A stretch of DNA of 64,000 bases from Phascolarctos cinereus (taxonomy: Eukaryota > Chordata > Mammalia > Diprotodontia > Phascolarctidae), in the NCBI RefSeq assembly GCF_002099425.1, contig NW_018343953.1:10762001-10826000 (forward strand), given 5' to 3'. The translations under genes and the position numbers were made by a program. Shown one piece after another: positions 1 through 12,500 of this stretch. The notes beneath the pieces were generated by a model, which was not told the DNA's origin, did no database searches, and saw only the letters and a program-made list of their open reading frames with translations. How positions within the stretch are numbered: position 1 is the stretch's first letter; the number at the start of each line of letters is the position of its first letter.

Positions 1-109
1 TTCTTTCCTTTACTGTCCCCCTTTGTTCCATTCTTAGAAAATGAGACTATCCTTCTCTTTGCCAATGCCAACACCTCTACTTTTTTGTCTTTTTATCCCG
101 CCCCCTCTT

Positions 110-465
110 GTCTCCTCCACAGGCTTGCATCTTTGTTCATCCCCTCTCTCTAATGTTGAACATTTCCTTATTTATTAGCTTCTCCCCTGCTGTCTTCAAA
201 CATGCCTAGATTTCCCCATCCTCCTTAATAGACCTTCACTTGACCCTACCATTTCAAGTTATTTATTCTTTGTGTCTCAACTCTCACTCACTTCTCAACC
301 CCTTGCAATCTGACTTTCACTCTGCCAGGTCACTGAGACTCTTTTCTCCAAGTTTACCCCATTTGATATTGCTTATCAATCTCTCTTTTCTGTATATTGT
401 CCATTCCCTAGGTTTTCATGACACTACTTTGTCATGGTTCTCTTCCTCCCTATCAGGCTTTGGAA
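110..465 (+). mobile_element. L2 LINE fragment, reverse transcriptase part of ORF2
   Basis: One reading gives SLLNPLQSDFHSARS and then GFHDTTLSWFSSSLSGFG, matching conserved L2 reverse transcriptase stretches (NPLQSGFR..., ...LSWFSSYLS). It is decayed, with several breaks. Confidence 0.75.
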
Positions 466-583
466 TGAGTTACAGAATCAGTCAATTAATGAATAGGCAT
501 AGTATGTAAACAAGATTGTTTACATCCTGAGAACCAAACCTCTTTCGCTGAAAAAGAAAATATATGTACATATATGTGTATAT

Positions 584-590
<7 letters not shown>

Positions 591-653
<63 letters not shown>
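591..653. repeat. (GT)n microsatellite with (GTAT)n end
   Basis: A pure GT run of 26 units (591-642) is followed by three GTAT units. Confidence 0.98.
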
Positions 654-690
654 ATTAGCTATAGTTCTCCAGTACTGAGTCAAGTAAAAA

Positions 691-795
691 GTCAGCAAGC
701 ATTAAGTGCCTGTTATATTTTAGGCATTTAATATAAATACAAAGAAAGCCAAAAACAGTCCCTATCTTCGAGGGGCTCACAATCCAGAAAGGTTG
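691..795 (-). mobile_element. L2 3'-end fragment, antisense
   Basis: It reads as the reverse of the L2 3' UTR (AGCAAGCATTAAGTGCCT..., then GGGGCTCACAATCCAG). Confidence 0.7.
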
Positions 796-1240
796 AACCT
801 GTGGTAGAGAACTCCCACTGGAAGCTCAGCATTCCAATTTGAAAATTAGTGTAAATTCCCTAAGAGGGAAGCTTCTTGAAAAGAAGAGTTCCTTCCTCCA
901 GCTTCCTTTCCTCATTGCCCATTTTATAGGAGAAACTGGATCAGGAGAAGACAGGGAGCCACGACCATCCATCAAATTGGGAGCAGAGACCCACCAAAGA
1001 CAAACGTGGACATAGGTATAGAAAGATAGCTAGAAATCAGATTCAGGGAGTGTGACTTCTCCTGTTGGAGAGATGCTAGATGTTATCTTTGGAGATATAG
1101 AGAACTACACTTAAAGGGAACTAAATGGATTGTACAAAGTAAAACAGAAACTTCCAGTAAGCAGAAGCTGTGAATTACCTCTTTGTCACATGTATTCCCT
1201 ATGAATTTGCCTTACTACTTTTGTACTTTAAAATTAAGCC
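796..1240. other. No recognised feature
   Basis: Intronic sequence with no supported gene or repeat. Confidence 0.5.
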
Positions 1241-1342
1241 CATCACTAACTGTGTGACCCTGGGCAAGTCACTTAACCCCAATTGCCTCACCAAAAACAA
1301 AACAAAACAAACAAAAAAACCCCCAACAAAAACCAAACCAAA
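1241..1342 (+). mobile_element. Short tRNA-derived SINE, 3' half (WSINE1-like)
   Basis: It begins inside the element (ACTGTGTGACCCTGGGCAAG), runs through AACCCCAATTGCCTC and ends in an A/C-rich tail. It is 5'-truncated. Confidence 0.75.
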
Positions 1343-1674
1343 TTTAAGCCCACTTTCCCCAGAGGCTGACTGCTTGAAGAAAGTATGCCTCTGGTATGTA
1401 GGGGGATTTAAAAAAATAATTGTTGTTGTTTGTTTTTACCAACTGTTTTTTCTATAACTAGTAAATACTTTTTATAATAGCCAGTTGTGGCTACTGGCTG
1501 GTAACCCATGGGATTCACACAAGTGGGGGTGTGGGAATGATAGTACCAGAAACCCTAGGCACTTATATTTCCTCCAGAGCCCTGAGAATAATATTAGCCT
1601 GCTGTTTTCTCAAGAGCTAGACCAAAAAGTCAAACATATATTGGGGAAGTAGCTCTGGAGGGGGTTCTACAATA
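1343..1674. other. No recognised feature
   Basis: Intronic sequence; nothing supported. Confidence 0.5.
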
Positions 1675-1866
1675 GGATCACAGAATCATAGAGCTGGAAT
1701 GATCCTCAGAAGTTATCTGTTCCAACCCACTTGTTGAGCAAAATAGAAAAATGGAGGCCAAGAGAGGTGAAACAACTTGTCTAGCTTACCCAACTAATAA
1801 ACAGAAGAGCCAGGATTTGAACCAAGGTAAATTAACTTCAAATCTAGTGTCCTTTTGACTGTAACA
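1675..1866 (-). mobile_element. MIR3-like CORE-SINE, antisense
   Basis: Read on +, it opens with an L3/CR1-type 3' end (GAATCATAGAGCTGGAAT), followed by the CORE-SINE middle (GGCCAAGAGAGGTGAAAC, CCAGGATTTGAACC). Confidence 0.7.
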
Positions 1867-2397
1867 GATTGTTCTTCATTCCTGGAACTTCTTCATTCCT
1901 GGAACTCCCTCCTCTATTGCCCCACCCCCCCTTCTCCCTGCTATTGAATTTATTCTTCCTTCTAGGTCTCGATCATATGCCATATCTCTTCCATGTAGTG
2001 TTGTGGAATAAAACAAGAGTCAAATGAATAGCTTACACAACCACTTCAAGAATATAAATGAAAAGTTCTCTAAAAGGAAAGTGATGGCCCTAAAGAACAG
2101 CAAAATAGACCATAACAGAGGATCAGAGAGCTCCTAGAGGGTGATTTTATGTGCATTGTCAGATATAGTCACTTTTATCAGGTGTTTTTGCTTCATAGTT
2201 TTTCTTTTTTAGAAGGAAGAATCCAATATGAAGTGAAAACTCCTTCTTCCAGGACCTCTCCCCCAAAATGATTGCAGCAAAAAGATTTCAATAAGAAGTA
2301 GCTTAAAGAATAAAACATTTTAAAGAACAAAAATCAGAAAGAATGTTTGTTGGCCTTATTAGAGTTCTTTATTCTTAAATTTGCTTTATTTAATTGT
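1867..2397. other. Mostly unrecognised intron sequence
   Basis: A weak L2-like stretch may lie at 1880-1980 (CATTCCTGGAACTCCCTCC). Otherwise nothing is supported. Confidence 0.4.
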
Positions 2398-2478
2398 AGG
2401 GATGGAGACTGGACCTGTGATTTCACTGGTATGGGGAACTCCTTCAGAAAGAAACTCCCTCTACCAATGCAGGTCAGC
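2398..2478 (-). mobile_element. SINE tail fragment (ATTGGTAGAGGGAGTTTC type), antisense
   Basis: It shares GGACCTGTGATTTCACTGGT and TCCCTCTACCAATGCAGGTC with the reverse of the tails near 22903, 32390 and 54560, and with the same-strand copy at 35730. Confidence 0.6.
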
Positions 2479-2482
2479 AATG

Positions 2483-2740
2483 TAGGCAGCTAGGTGGCTC
2501 AGTGGATAGAGTGCTGGACTTTTAGTCAGGAAGACTCATCTCCCTAAGTTCAAATCTTGCCTCAGACACTTAGTTGTGTGACCCTGGACAACTCACTTAA
2601 CCCCATTTGCCTCAGTTTCCTTATCTGTAAAAATGATCTGGAGAAGGAAATGGTAAACTACTCCAGTATCTTTGCCAAGGAAACTCCAAATGATGTCATA
2701 AAGAGTCAGACACAATGGAAAAATGACTGAACAATAACAG
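2483..2740 (+). mobile_element. MAR1-type tRNA/CORE/RTE SINE, full length
   Basis: Head AGGCAGCTAGGTGGCTCAGT with the tRNA-like B box region (AAGTTCAAATCTTGCC), CORE part (TGTGTGACCCTGGACAACTC), and the RTE/BovB-like tail (GGAGAAGGAAATGG, AAGAGTCAGACACAATGG), ending in AACAATAACAG. Confidence 0.88.
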
Positions 2741-2779
2741 TAGAAGTATTGAAAACTTATAATTGTGAATTGTCTGGAG

Positions 2780-3012
2780 GGAGTTTCTTTCTAAGAGGTC
2801 AAGTGACTTAGTATAGCAAAACTATTATATTTCAGAGTCAAGCCTTGAACCAATGTCTTGGCTTCAAAGCTAGCTTTCTAGATTTTAAAAATAATCTCAT
2901 GTCCCCTCAAAATTCCTATGAGACAGAAGACTACTATTATTTTTATTTAAAAAGCATGGAAAGAGAGAATTTTGGTGACAGAATTGGACACACCAAAGGT
3001 CACATAGTAGAC
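2780..3012 (-). mobile_element. Decayed MIR-like SINE pieces, antisense
   Basis: AGGTCAAGTGACTTAG and CAAAGGTCACATAGTAG resemble the reversed MIR core. Two overlapping pieces are likely. Confidence 0.4.
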
Positions 3013-3603
3013 ATACATACACACATATATACACATGTATAGAATAGACAAAGATTATGGTGCCAAGACATTAAACAAAAATGTTTATCTAGATGTACAC
3101 AGTATCGAGTTGCTTGACATTCCACATGATTTAGGTATGAAATCTATTTTATACTCAATCATCTGTATTTTTCAGATAAAAAAAAGGTTCTGTGCTTGAT
3201 TTATCTGTATGATTTCTGAATTCCTCTATGAGTTGGCATTTGGAGACCTAATCTACTGCTCAGTCAAAATATCTGTAATGATGATTTTTAGCATTTATGA
3301 GACTATTTGCAAAGGGATTTATGACCATTCAAGCTAATCAAGTCAGCCTGTAATGGAAATCTATGTTTAGAATATCTACGTGACAGGAATAGAGAACATC
3401 GTGATAATCATCTCTACCTTTCTAATTTTTGTGCTTCAGGCCTTTCTTAGTATCAGGAGCCCATAGGAATATGAAGGATGCTTGTATGATATGCCAAATA
3501 CTGAAAAAGATCTAGAGAGACAGAACTTGTTGCCTAATAAATAAAGTTTAATTGGAAATCATTAATTGGAAATATTATCCTGGTCTCTCTGGTATGTGTG
3601 TAT

Positions 3604-3653
<50 letters not shown>

Positions 3654-4149
3654 TGAGAAAATTTAGAGATTTTCATTGCCTTTAAAAATGTCTATTAAAT
3701 TAGGTAAGTAATTAGTTGCGATGGATCTGAAATGTATCTATTTTTCTTTTCTCCTGAAAACAGAAAAGAGAGGCATTCTTACAAGGTACATATGAGAACC
3801 TTTTGCTTTGTTAACGTAATCTTTTAACATATAACCTAAGTGGTATTTTCAGTTATCAATAATTTATATAATAATATATGTTTAGTGCCATATGGAAAGG
3901 ATCCTGGACTACAACCTCAAATCTTAGCCTTTTCTGACCTGCTTTCATCTTTCCAGGGATATCAGTTACTCTTCTTGGAGTAGATCCAGACCTTGCCGTT
4001 GTCCTTGGGATTTTTTGATCTTACACTTTCTCTACAACTTCACTGATCCCTAAAAGCATACACAAACACTCCTGGACATTCTAGGCTCCCAGAGTTTAAG
4101 AATCTGTCACATTCAAATTCTAATTACTTGTCTTTCTTCCTCTCCTGCT
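3013..4149. other. Intron sequence without a recognised repeat, apart from the (TG)n
   Basis: AT-rich. No exon or repeat is supported. Confidence 0.45.
3594..3651. repeat. (TG)n microsatellite
   Basis: It is imperfect at the start (TATG units) and pure TG from about 3610 to 3651. Confidence 0.97.
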
Positions 4150-5745
4150 GTTAGTACCCCTGAGCATGTTTTTGGAGGGTAGAGAAACAGCCAGTCAACA
4201 GGGAGAGACTGAAGATTCAGACAGGATGATAGAGAGGGTAATATACTGCAGGAAACAGGATGGAGTAGAATCACATGTATGTGTAGAACTATTCTCCTTG
4301 GCAAGGAGAAGCATCACCTTACATGAGATGGGTGAAGGAGGAGATAGTGGCAGAAGTCATCTGAGTGATATGAGATAAATAAGAAGGTAGAAGAGAGAGG
4401 TTTTAGCAAATGATCTCAATTTTTTCAGTAAAATATGAGGCAAAGTTCTAAGCCGAGAAGAATGGAGGAAAAGGAGAGATTTGAAAAGGGCTGAAAAAGT
4501 TTTGGGAAAGAGAGTGGTGAGTATAACTGTGAATTAATTATAGAGGTATAATAGAATTGCCTTGTAGTGGTGAGAGCCCATTTGAGGCTATGTGACTTGT
4601 AGAGGATCCAGTCCAGATGGTTGTATGATTTTCTTCACCTTCATTCAGCAGCATATGTATAGAAGGAAAAACAGCAGTTGGTGGAAATGATCCAAGGCTG
4701 AGGTTTGGCAAGAAAAAACAAAAATCGATATTATAAAAAAAGGGAGCAAGGGATTCAAGAGAAGAAGGCAATAAAGAATTGAACTAGTTCATCAAGAAGT
4801 CAAAATAGGGAAAGGAAGAGTATGGCTAGTGCAGGGGTAATGGCCTAAGAGACAATTGATGGCTCTAGGGATTGGAGGTACAAACAGCAGGATTTGGTAT
4901 AGAAAGAGAGAGGGAGAAGTGGAAATCCAATAGATTGGACAAGATAAGAGGTTTTTAAAATTCATGAATACAGAGGTGGCTCATTCAGGCGTGAAGGTGA
5001 GACTCAGGGTGTGACCATCTTTGTGTGTGCCTGAGGTGGGGTGGAGGAGTAATTCACAGGAAATTTTTTTTTAAAGTTGGCAAACTGATTACTGTTTAAA
5101 GGAGTATCAATGTTTGTTGAAGTACCCTAATATGAAGACAGGTGTTACAAAGGAGAGAAAAGTTGTGAACCAGGTACAGAAACTGTTGTAGAAGGAAAGG
5201 GAATGTTCTAGAAGACCATAAACAACAGCTATTAGGATTTGGATTGGGTGATAGAGATGGTTTTCATGAACATCAAATGTTCTTAAGTGATGGTGGTAGA
5301 GGGAGAACTTGGAAGTGGCTATGAGGAGCAAGGGATATTCTGACTCCCTTACCTTGACAGGTAAGTTATGGGGGAGGGGTAATGAGTGAAAGCATAGTCA
5401 GTGTTGGAAAGAGTGGTCAGGGAGGCTGTGTCATTTGGAGGGAGCCAGGTTTTAATGAGCCAGAAGAAGGAAAGAATGGGAAAGGAAAAGATTTAAGTTG
5501 AAAGCAAGTCTGTTTCTTGGGGGGCAGATGTGCCAGAAGGCAGAATGGAAGGAGTTGATAACTTCAGAGTGGGACATTGAGAAGGTTGAGTTGAGGGGAG
5601 TGGTAATTTCCCTCAATGGGAATCAATGGGGTTTGTGGAAAGGAGAGAATGGGGTTTGGATAGTGATCTATGGGGGTAAAGGACCAGTGGAGTGGGAAGA
5701 GTGACCAGGTGGGATTGTATTAATCATAAGTGAAAAATAAAATTT
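4150..5745 (-). mobile_element. L2 LINE, about 1.6 kb, antisense (5' half of ORF2)
   Basis: Read on +, many blocks are the reverse of L2 ORF2 from the endonuclease into the region before the reverse transcriptase: TGAGCATGTTT near 4160, CTCAATTTTTTCAGTAAAAT near 4415, GGTTGTATGATTTTCTTCACC near 4619, CAGGGTGTGACCATC near 5006, and GAGCCAGGTTTTAATGAG near 5444. It is heavily decayed with many stops. It may run on weakly to about 6090. Confidence 0.75.
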
Positions 5746-6127
5746 GAAACAGTTTCAGAGTCTTTTAAGAACTCTAGGGGGAGTCCTTTCACAGCCACAG
5801 ACAGTTTAGGCAAGATAACAAAAACTTGGAGCAGAGGAGTGGTGATACTCTCTTTCCCTCAAGGTAGGGCATCCGGGTTGAAACCCTCTTCTCTCCAGAA
5901 GCTAGAGGTCAGGCAAGGAATGTGGGGACATTATGGTATGGCACCCAGCTCTGCCCCCATCACTGTCATCTGGGCTGAAGATCAGGCAGGAGACTCATGG
6001 AGATCAGGCAGGAAGTGCAAGGAGCAAAATGGTAATGCACCCTCCTCTTGTCTTCTATTCGCTCTAGAGGCTAGAGACCTCCTAGGAGAGTCAGATCAAT
6101 ATTGTTTAAAAATATACCTCAAGTTTT
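5746..6127. other. Possible extension of the antisense L2; otherwise unrecognised
   Basis: A 107-codon open frame (5839-6162, +) runs into a MIR copy and resembles no family I know. It is not called as a gene. Confidence 0.4.
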
Positions 6128-6330
6128 CTAGTACTTTATGGTTTGCAAAGCACTATGCCTAAATTACCTCATTTAATCCTGACAACAACCCTGTGAGTTA
6201 GGTGTTATTATCTATTTTTTTTTACAAAGAAAGAAACTGAGATTTAGAAAAGTCAAGTGACTTGTTTAGGTCACTCAGTTGACAGTGTCTGAGGTGAAAT
6301 TTGAAACTAGTCATTCTGACTTCATGAACA
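6128..6330 (-). mobile_element. MIR SINE, antisense
   Basis: GTTTGCAAAGCACTATG, CTGACAACAACCCTGTGAGT and AAGTCAAGTGACTTG match the reversed MIR consensus. Confidence 0.78.
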
Positions 6331-6394
6331 TGGCGGCTTGAAAATGGTTGGAAACTGAGATTTACAGACTTGCTCAAGGTCCCAGAGCAACTAG

Positions 6395-6958
6395 CCTTTC
6401 GTAATCTAGACCCTCCAACATTTCCGGTCTTCTTACACCTTGCTTTCTCTCATGTTCTCTTCCATTGAGTAACACTGGCCTCCTGACTGTTCCACAAACA
6501 AAACACACTATCTATTGGCTTTGGGAATTTTCTCTTGCTGTTCCTCCATGCCTGGACTGCTCTCCCTCAGCTCTGTCTACTGACTTCCTTCACTTCATTT
6601 AAATCCCAATTAAAATCCCACTTTGTACAGAAAGGCTTCTCTAACCTTCTTAATTCTAGTGACTTCCCTCTGCCAGTTACTTCCTATTTATCCTGTACAT
6701 AGCTCCCATATGTATATGTATATGTGTGTGTGTATATATCTATATATACCTATATCTATAGATATATCTATAGATATATCTATAGATATATCTATAGATA
6801 TAGATATAGATATAGATATGTTTATATGTTGTCTTCCAGATTAGATTGTAAATGCTTGAGGACTGGATCAACTTTTGCTTTTTTTTGTATCCTGGACACT
6901 TAGCACTTTGCCTACCACATAGTAATCACTTAGTAAATGTTGATTGATTTGGTGGATT
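6395..6958 (+). mobile_element. L2 LINE 3' end, sense, with a microsatellite inside
   Basis: CCTCCATGCCTGGACTGCTC, AGAAAGGCTTCTCTAACC, TAGATTGTAAATGCTTGAGG and the terminal TAGTAAATGTTGATTGATT follow L2 order. It is split by the repeat at about 6713-6820. Confidence 0.82.
6713..6820. repeat. AT-rich microsatellite with four palindromic 12-mers
   Basis: TATCTATAGATA occurs four times head to tail at 6753-6800. The unit equals its own reverse complement. It is followed by (TAGATA)n to 6820 and preceded by TG/TA runs. Confidence 0.95.
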
Positions 6959-8249
6959 GGCAGAGCTAAAAGCTGAAACAGAAGCCCAAACTTCCTACAG
7001 CTCTTGAAGGGTTCCCCTCCAAACATATGGCTTACTCCTTATTGACTGATTCAGAGTCGACTATTTTGTTGCTTGTTTTGTACAGAGGATTCTTGATTTG
7101 AGTTATACTAGTTGGTTTATGAGATCTCTTCCACCTCTCACGTCCTGTAATTCTAGAAATAAAGAAATAAATAACAAAAACAAGAGAACAGTTCAAATTT
7201 ACGTTTGCCAAAAGTGAGCCGTGGAGAGGATCATTAATTTGAACTAGATTTCTTCTCTTTTTCTTGTCCTTTGCACTCCATGAGAGTCATCTGAAACCAC
7301 CATATTTCAACTTCAGTAATGGTGTTGAGTGCAGATACAGAGTTGCAAAGTGAAAAGGAAAATCTAAGGGGGAAAACAAAACAAACAAACAGGAAAGTAA
7401 GGTTCTTGCATGGAGAATGTGCACAAATATCGATGGGAGGGTATTTTGAAGTGGTTTTCACCCACTCCAAAGAAACAAAATGCAATTAAACTTTTTTCCA
7501 AGAAAGAAATGAAATATATTCTATCTCATTCATTCCCACCCTAAAGCCCTGCCATTAAAGACCTTTACAGTAGAATTGTTTTGACATAAGGAAGCTTGGA
7601 GGAGTTTTGCAATCAATGGCTTATATTTAAAAGTTTGACTTGTCCTATAGCAAAAGCTGAAAAATTCATAAATATGTCATCTATGACAGTATAAATATAT
7701 ACTCACACATACATATATTCATATATTCTCTGAGAAATGTTTATAATTGTGTGATTATACATTGTGTGAATTTAAAGCATATTATTATATCATGGGAATA
7801 ATAGAATTCAGTAACAATGTATGAGGATTTGTATTCAGAAAAGGGATAGAATTTCGAATTGTTCTTTTTCCTAAGCTTAAACTGGATTTCACGGCTCATA
7901 TATTTCACAGTATGTTTGTAGCTAATGGATTGAAATATTTCTACAGAATAGTAAGCATAGGTGAATATTTAGGCTTCTCCTGAGCTTTCGAATTTCTTAA
8001 GAAATATCTATGTACATATACGTATATGCATGTCTATATGTATGTATATGTATATAGCCTAAATTGTAAATTAGTATCTTTCTCATCACTCAGTCCCAAT
8101 GAGAATAAGAAGAAACTCATGGCAAAATACACTTATTTCTTTATTTTTCTGACAGGTGTGTGAGGAGGGAACTGGTACATATAGAAAAAGCAATAAAATT
8201 TTATTCTTCCCCTTATTTAGCCTGAATTATTGTGGATATGTCACTATAG
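6959..8249. other. Intron sequence, no supported gene or repeat
   Basis: The piece ending CACGTCCTGTAATTCTAG (near 7140-7157) looks like a decayed SINE end. TA-rich runs lie at about 7690-7730 and 8005-8056. Confidence 0.45.
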
Positions 8250-8430
8250 AATGAATGAATGAAGTATTTATTAAGTGCTTACTATGTGCAAAACATGCTG
8301 CCAGGTGTTGGTGATATAAATAGAAAAGTAAGATAGTTCCAGCTCTCAAGGAGTTCATATTCTAATGGTAGAAACATACATGGAAGGTTTCAGAGAAAGG
8401 CATATGAAAAGATTTCATGATCCTAAAGCA
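8250..8430 (-). mobile_element. L2 3'-end fragment, antisense
   Basis: AGTATTTATTAAGTGCTTAC, TATGTGCAAAACATGCTGCC and CAAGGAGTTCATATTCTAAT are the reversed L2 3' UTR. Confidence 0.78.
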
Positions 8431-9154
8431 GCGGCAGGAAAGCAGATGATAATGTCTTTCCTTTAAGGTCATTTCCATTAATATAATGATTTAAGTTTCT
8501 GATATTGAATCATTTGACAGTGCAGAGGACTATAATGACAATAATATTCTTTTCTGGGTCTTCAATCTATGTGCCTTACAGCACCTGCAGGGATAATTAA
8601 TTCTTCACAGGTGTTTCTTCCCAGTATGATGACTCTGGGTACTGGGCTAGGAACATTGCTATTCCAAAGGTTATGCGGTTCAAGGCCTTGGGCTATATTC
8701 ATCAGCGTCCTAGGGGAGATAATAGTCAGGATGGTGCCGAAGGAACCCAAGCTGGCTCTTAGAGATCACTGATTTCCTTTCTATGTGATGAAAAACCATA
8801 ACTTTGAAATACGTTTCAAAATTTTGCCAGGAATAGAAAGCAAGATCACTGTCCTATATTCTAAAGAATGCACCTTCTTTCGACTTTTGAAAATGGGTAC
8901 ATTCACCCATCTGCAGGAACACCAGGATAGAGTAAAATCCTTTATCCAGTCCTCTCATTTTACTTTACAAGGAAGTGAAGTCCGTTGGGGATGATGTTAC
9001 TTGCCTATGGTAATATGTAAAAAATCATATTACAGAGTTGTGAAAAATCATATCAAAGTCTAGATCTTCAGGTATCCAGACAAATAAAGTCCCAAAACTC
9101 TTAGTGTGGTTTTCTTAAACTATTAAAACCAAAAACATTAAGGGACACCTTGTA
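8431..9154. other. Intron sequence; nothing recognised
   Basis: Overlapping short open frames on both strands at 8562-8772 have no supporting motif and no splice context. Confidence 0.45.
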
Positions 9155-9170
9155 TAATTTTACTAATCTT
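9155..9170. repeat. L1 target-site duplication, 3'-end copy
   Basis: TAATTTTACTAATCTT is identical to 15912-15927. It directly abuts the T-run that is the L1 poly-A tail on the other strand. Confidence 0.95.
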
Positions 9171-9551
9171 TTTTTTTACATGATAACTATTATATATTTA
9201 TTTTTTATTTTTTAATTAATTTATTTTGATTTATCAACAATCACTTCGATATGCTTTTGAGTTGAAAATTTTTCTCCCCCTTCCTCCCCCGCACCCTCCC
9301 CAAGATGGCGCACAATTACATTTACATACCCATTAAACATATTTTCACATTAGTGAAGTTGTAAGTAAAAATTAAAACCAATACGAGTAACCATCAGAAA
9401 GATGAGACAAAACTCAACAGAAGGTAAAAATAAGTGATAGCGATTCGACTTCCATAGTTCTTTCTTTGGATGTGGACAGCATTTTCCATTCCGAGGCCTC
9501 TGGAGATGTCTTAGATCCTCGTAATGCTGAGAAGGGTTCAGTTTAACAATC
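9171..9551 (-). other. L1 3' UTR and tail
   Basis: This 381-bp region is shared with the L1 tails near 22250-22599, 48965-49320, 32930-33225 and 62080-62440. It contains a G-rich run (C-rich on + at about 9276-9300) before the end and an AATAAATTAAT-type end signal. Confidence 0.88.
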
Positions 9552-12500
9552 TTAGTCATTGCATAACATGGCTGTTGTTGTGTACAAAGTCCTCTTGGTT
9601 CTGCTCACTTCACTCAGCATCAGACAATACAAGTCTTTCCAGGTTTTTCTGAAGTCAGCCTGTTCATCGTTTCTTATAGCAAAATAGTATTCCATTACAT
9701 TCATATACCACAACTTGCTCAGCCATTCCACAATTGATGGGCATCCTCTCAATTTCCAATTCTTTGCCACCACAAAAAGAGCTGCTATGAATATTTTGTA
9801 CATGTGGGTCCTTTTCCCATTTCTAGGATCTCTTTGGGATATAGCCCTAGAAGTGCTATTGCTGGATCAAAGGGTATGCACATTTTTGTAGCCCTTTGGG
9901 CATAGTTCCAAATTGTTCTCCAAAATGGTTGGATCATTTCACAACTCCACCAACAATGTATTAGTGTTCCAATTTTCCCACATCTCTCCAACATTTATCA
10001 TTTTCCTGTTTTGTCATGTTGGCCAATCTGATAGGTGTGATGTGGTACCTCAGAGTTGTTTTGATTTGCATTTCTCTAATCAATTGTGATTTAGAGCATT
10101 TTTTCATATGACTATAGATGGCTTTAATTTCTTCATCTGAGAACTGTCTGTTCATATCCTTTGACCATTTATCAATTGGGGAATGGCTTGTGTTCTTATA
10201 AATTTGTCTTAATTCTCTATATATTTTAGAAATGAGGCCTTTATCAGAGAGACTGGTTGTAAAAATTCTTTCCCAATTTTCTACCTTCCTTCTAATCTTA
10301 GTTGCATTGGCTTTGTTTGTGCAAAAACTTTTCAATTTAATGTAATCAAAATTATCCATTTTGCTTTTCATAATGTTCTCTATCTCCTGTTTGGTCATGA
10401 ATTCTTCTGTTCTCCATAGATCTGATAGGTAAACTATTCCTTGTTCTCCCAGTTTACTTATGGTATCAGCCTTTATATCTAAGTCTGAACCCATTTTGAC
10501 TTTATTTTGGTATATGGTGTGAGATTTGGGTCTATGCCTAGTTTCTGCCATACTCTTTTCCAGTTTTCCCAGCAGTTTTTTTCAAAGAGTGGGTTCTTAT
10601 CCCAGAAGCTGGGGTCTTTGGGTTTATCAAATAATAGATTACTATAGTCATTGACTACTGTGTCTTGCATATTTAACCTATTCCACTGATCCACCTCCCT
10701 ATTTCTTAGCCAGTACCAAGCAGTTTTGATGATTGCTGCTTTATAATACAATTTAAGATCTGGAATTGCTAGGCCACCTTCCCCTGCATTTCTTTTCATT
10801 AGTTCCTTTGATATTCTGGACCTTTTGTTTTTCCAAATGAATCTTGTTATTATTTTTTCTAACTCTATAAAATAATTTTTTGGTAGTTTGATTGGTATGG
10901 CACTGAATAAGTAAATTAGCTTAGGTAGGATTGTCATTTTTATTATATTAGCTGGCCTACCCATGAGCAACTGATGTTTTTCCAATTATTTAGATCTGAT
11001 TTTATTTGTGTGAAAAGTGTTTTGTAATTGTGTTCATAGAGTTCCTGGGTTTGTTTCGGGAGGTAGACTCCTAAATATTTTATAATGTCTACAGTAAGTT
11101 TAAATGGGATTTCTCTTTCTATCTCTTGCTGTTGGGCTTTGTTGGTAATATATAGAAATGCTGATGATTTATGTGGGTTTATTTTATAGCCTGCAACTTT
11201 GCTAAAGTTGTTTATTATTTCAAGTAGTTTTTTACTTGATTCTCTAGGATTCTCTAAATATATCATCATGTCATCTGCAAAGAGTGATAGCTTTGTTTCT
11301 TCTTTGCCTATTCTAATGCCTTCAATTTCTTTTTCTTCTCTTATTGCTAAAGCTAAGGTTTCCAGTACAATATTGAATAACAGTGGTGATAATGGACATC
11401 CTTGTTTCACCCCGATCTTATTGGAAATGCTTCTAGCCTGTCCCCATTACATATAATGCTTGCTGAAGGTTTTAGATATATGCTATTTATTATTTTAAGG
11501 AAGACTCCATTTATACCTATGCTTTCTAGTGTTTTTAATAGGAATGGGTGTTGTATTTTATCAAAAGCTTTTTCTGCATCTATTGAGATGATCATGTGGT
11601 TTCTGTTGGTTTTGTTGTTGATATGCTCAATGATGCTGATAGTTTTCCTAATATTGAACCAACCCTGCATTCCTGGTATAAATCCTACCTGGTCATAGTG
11701 TATTATTCTTGTGATAAGTTGCTGCAATCTACTTGCTAGTATTTTGTTTAAAATTTTTGCATCTATATTCATTAGAGAAATTGGTCTATAATTTTCTTTC
11801 TCTATTTTGACTCTTCCTGGTTTAGGTATCAACACCATATTTGTATCATAAAAAGAATTTGGTAAGACTCCTTCTTCACCTATTTTCCCAAATAGTCTAT
11901 ATAGTATTGGAATTAATTGTTCTTTAAATGTTTGATAGAATTGCATGTAAATCCATCTGGCCCTGGAGATTTTTTCCTAGGGAGTTCATCAATGGCTTGT
12001 TCAATTTCTTTTTCTGAGATGGGGTTATTTAAGTATTTTACTTCCTCTTGGTTAATCTGGGCAATTTATATTTTTGTAAATATGTATCCATTTCACTAAG
12101 ATTGTCAAATTTGTTGGCATATAGTTGGGCAAAATAATTCCTAATTATTGTTTTAATTTCCTCTTCCTTGGTGGTAGCTTGCCCTTTTCATTCTTGATAC
12201 TAGTAATTTGGTTTTCTTCTTTCTTTTTTTTAATTAAATTAACCAAAGGCTTATCTATTTTATTGTTTTTTCATAAAACCAGCTCTTAGTTTTATTTATT
12301 AGTTCAATAGTTTTCTTAATTTCAATTTTATTAATTTTTCCTTTGGTTTTCAATATTTCTAATTTGGTGTTTAGTTGAGGATTTTTAATTTGTTCTTTTT
12401 CTAGTTTTTTTAGTTGTATGCCCAATTCATTAATCTCCTCTTTTTCTATTTTATTTATGTAAGCATTTAGAGATATAAAACTTCCCCTAAGAACTGCTTT

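Noticed and set aside
486-698. Minus-strand open frame with a Thr-His repeat
   Set aside because: It is a translation of the (GT)n microsatellite; no gene evidence.
2483-2560. tRNA gene
   Set aside because: The tRNA-like A/B boxes belong to a SINE head; no cloverleaf with matching arms is visible.
6753-6800. CRISPR-like direct repeats
   Set aside because: The units are contiguous without spacers; it is a microsatellite in a vertebrate intron.
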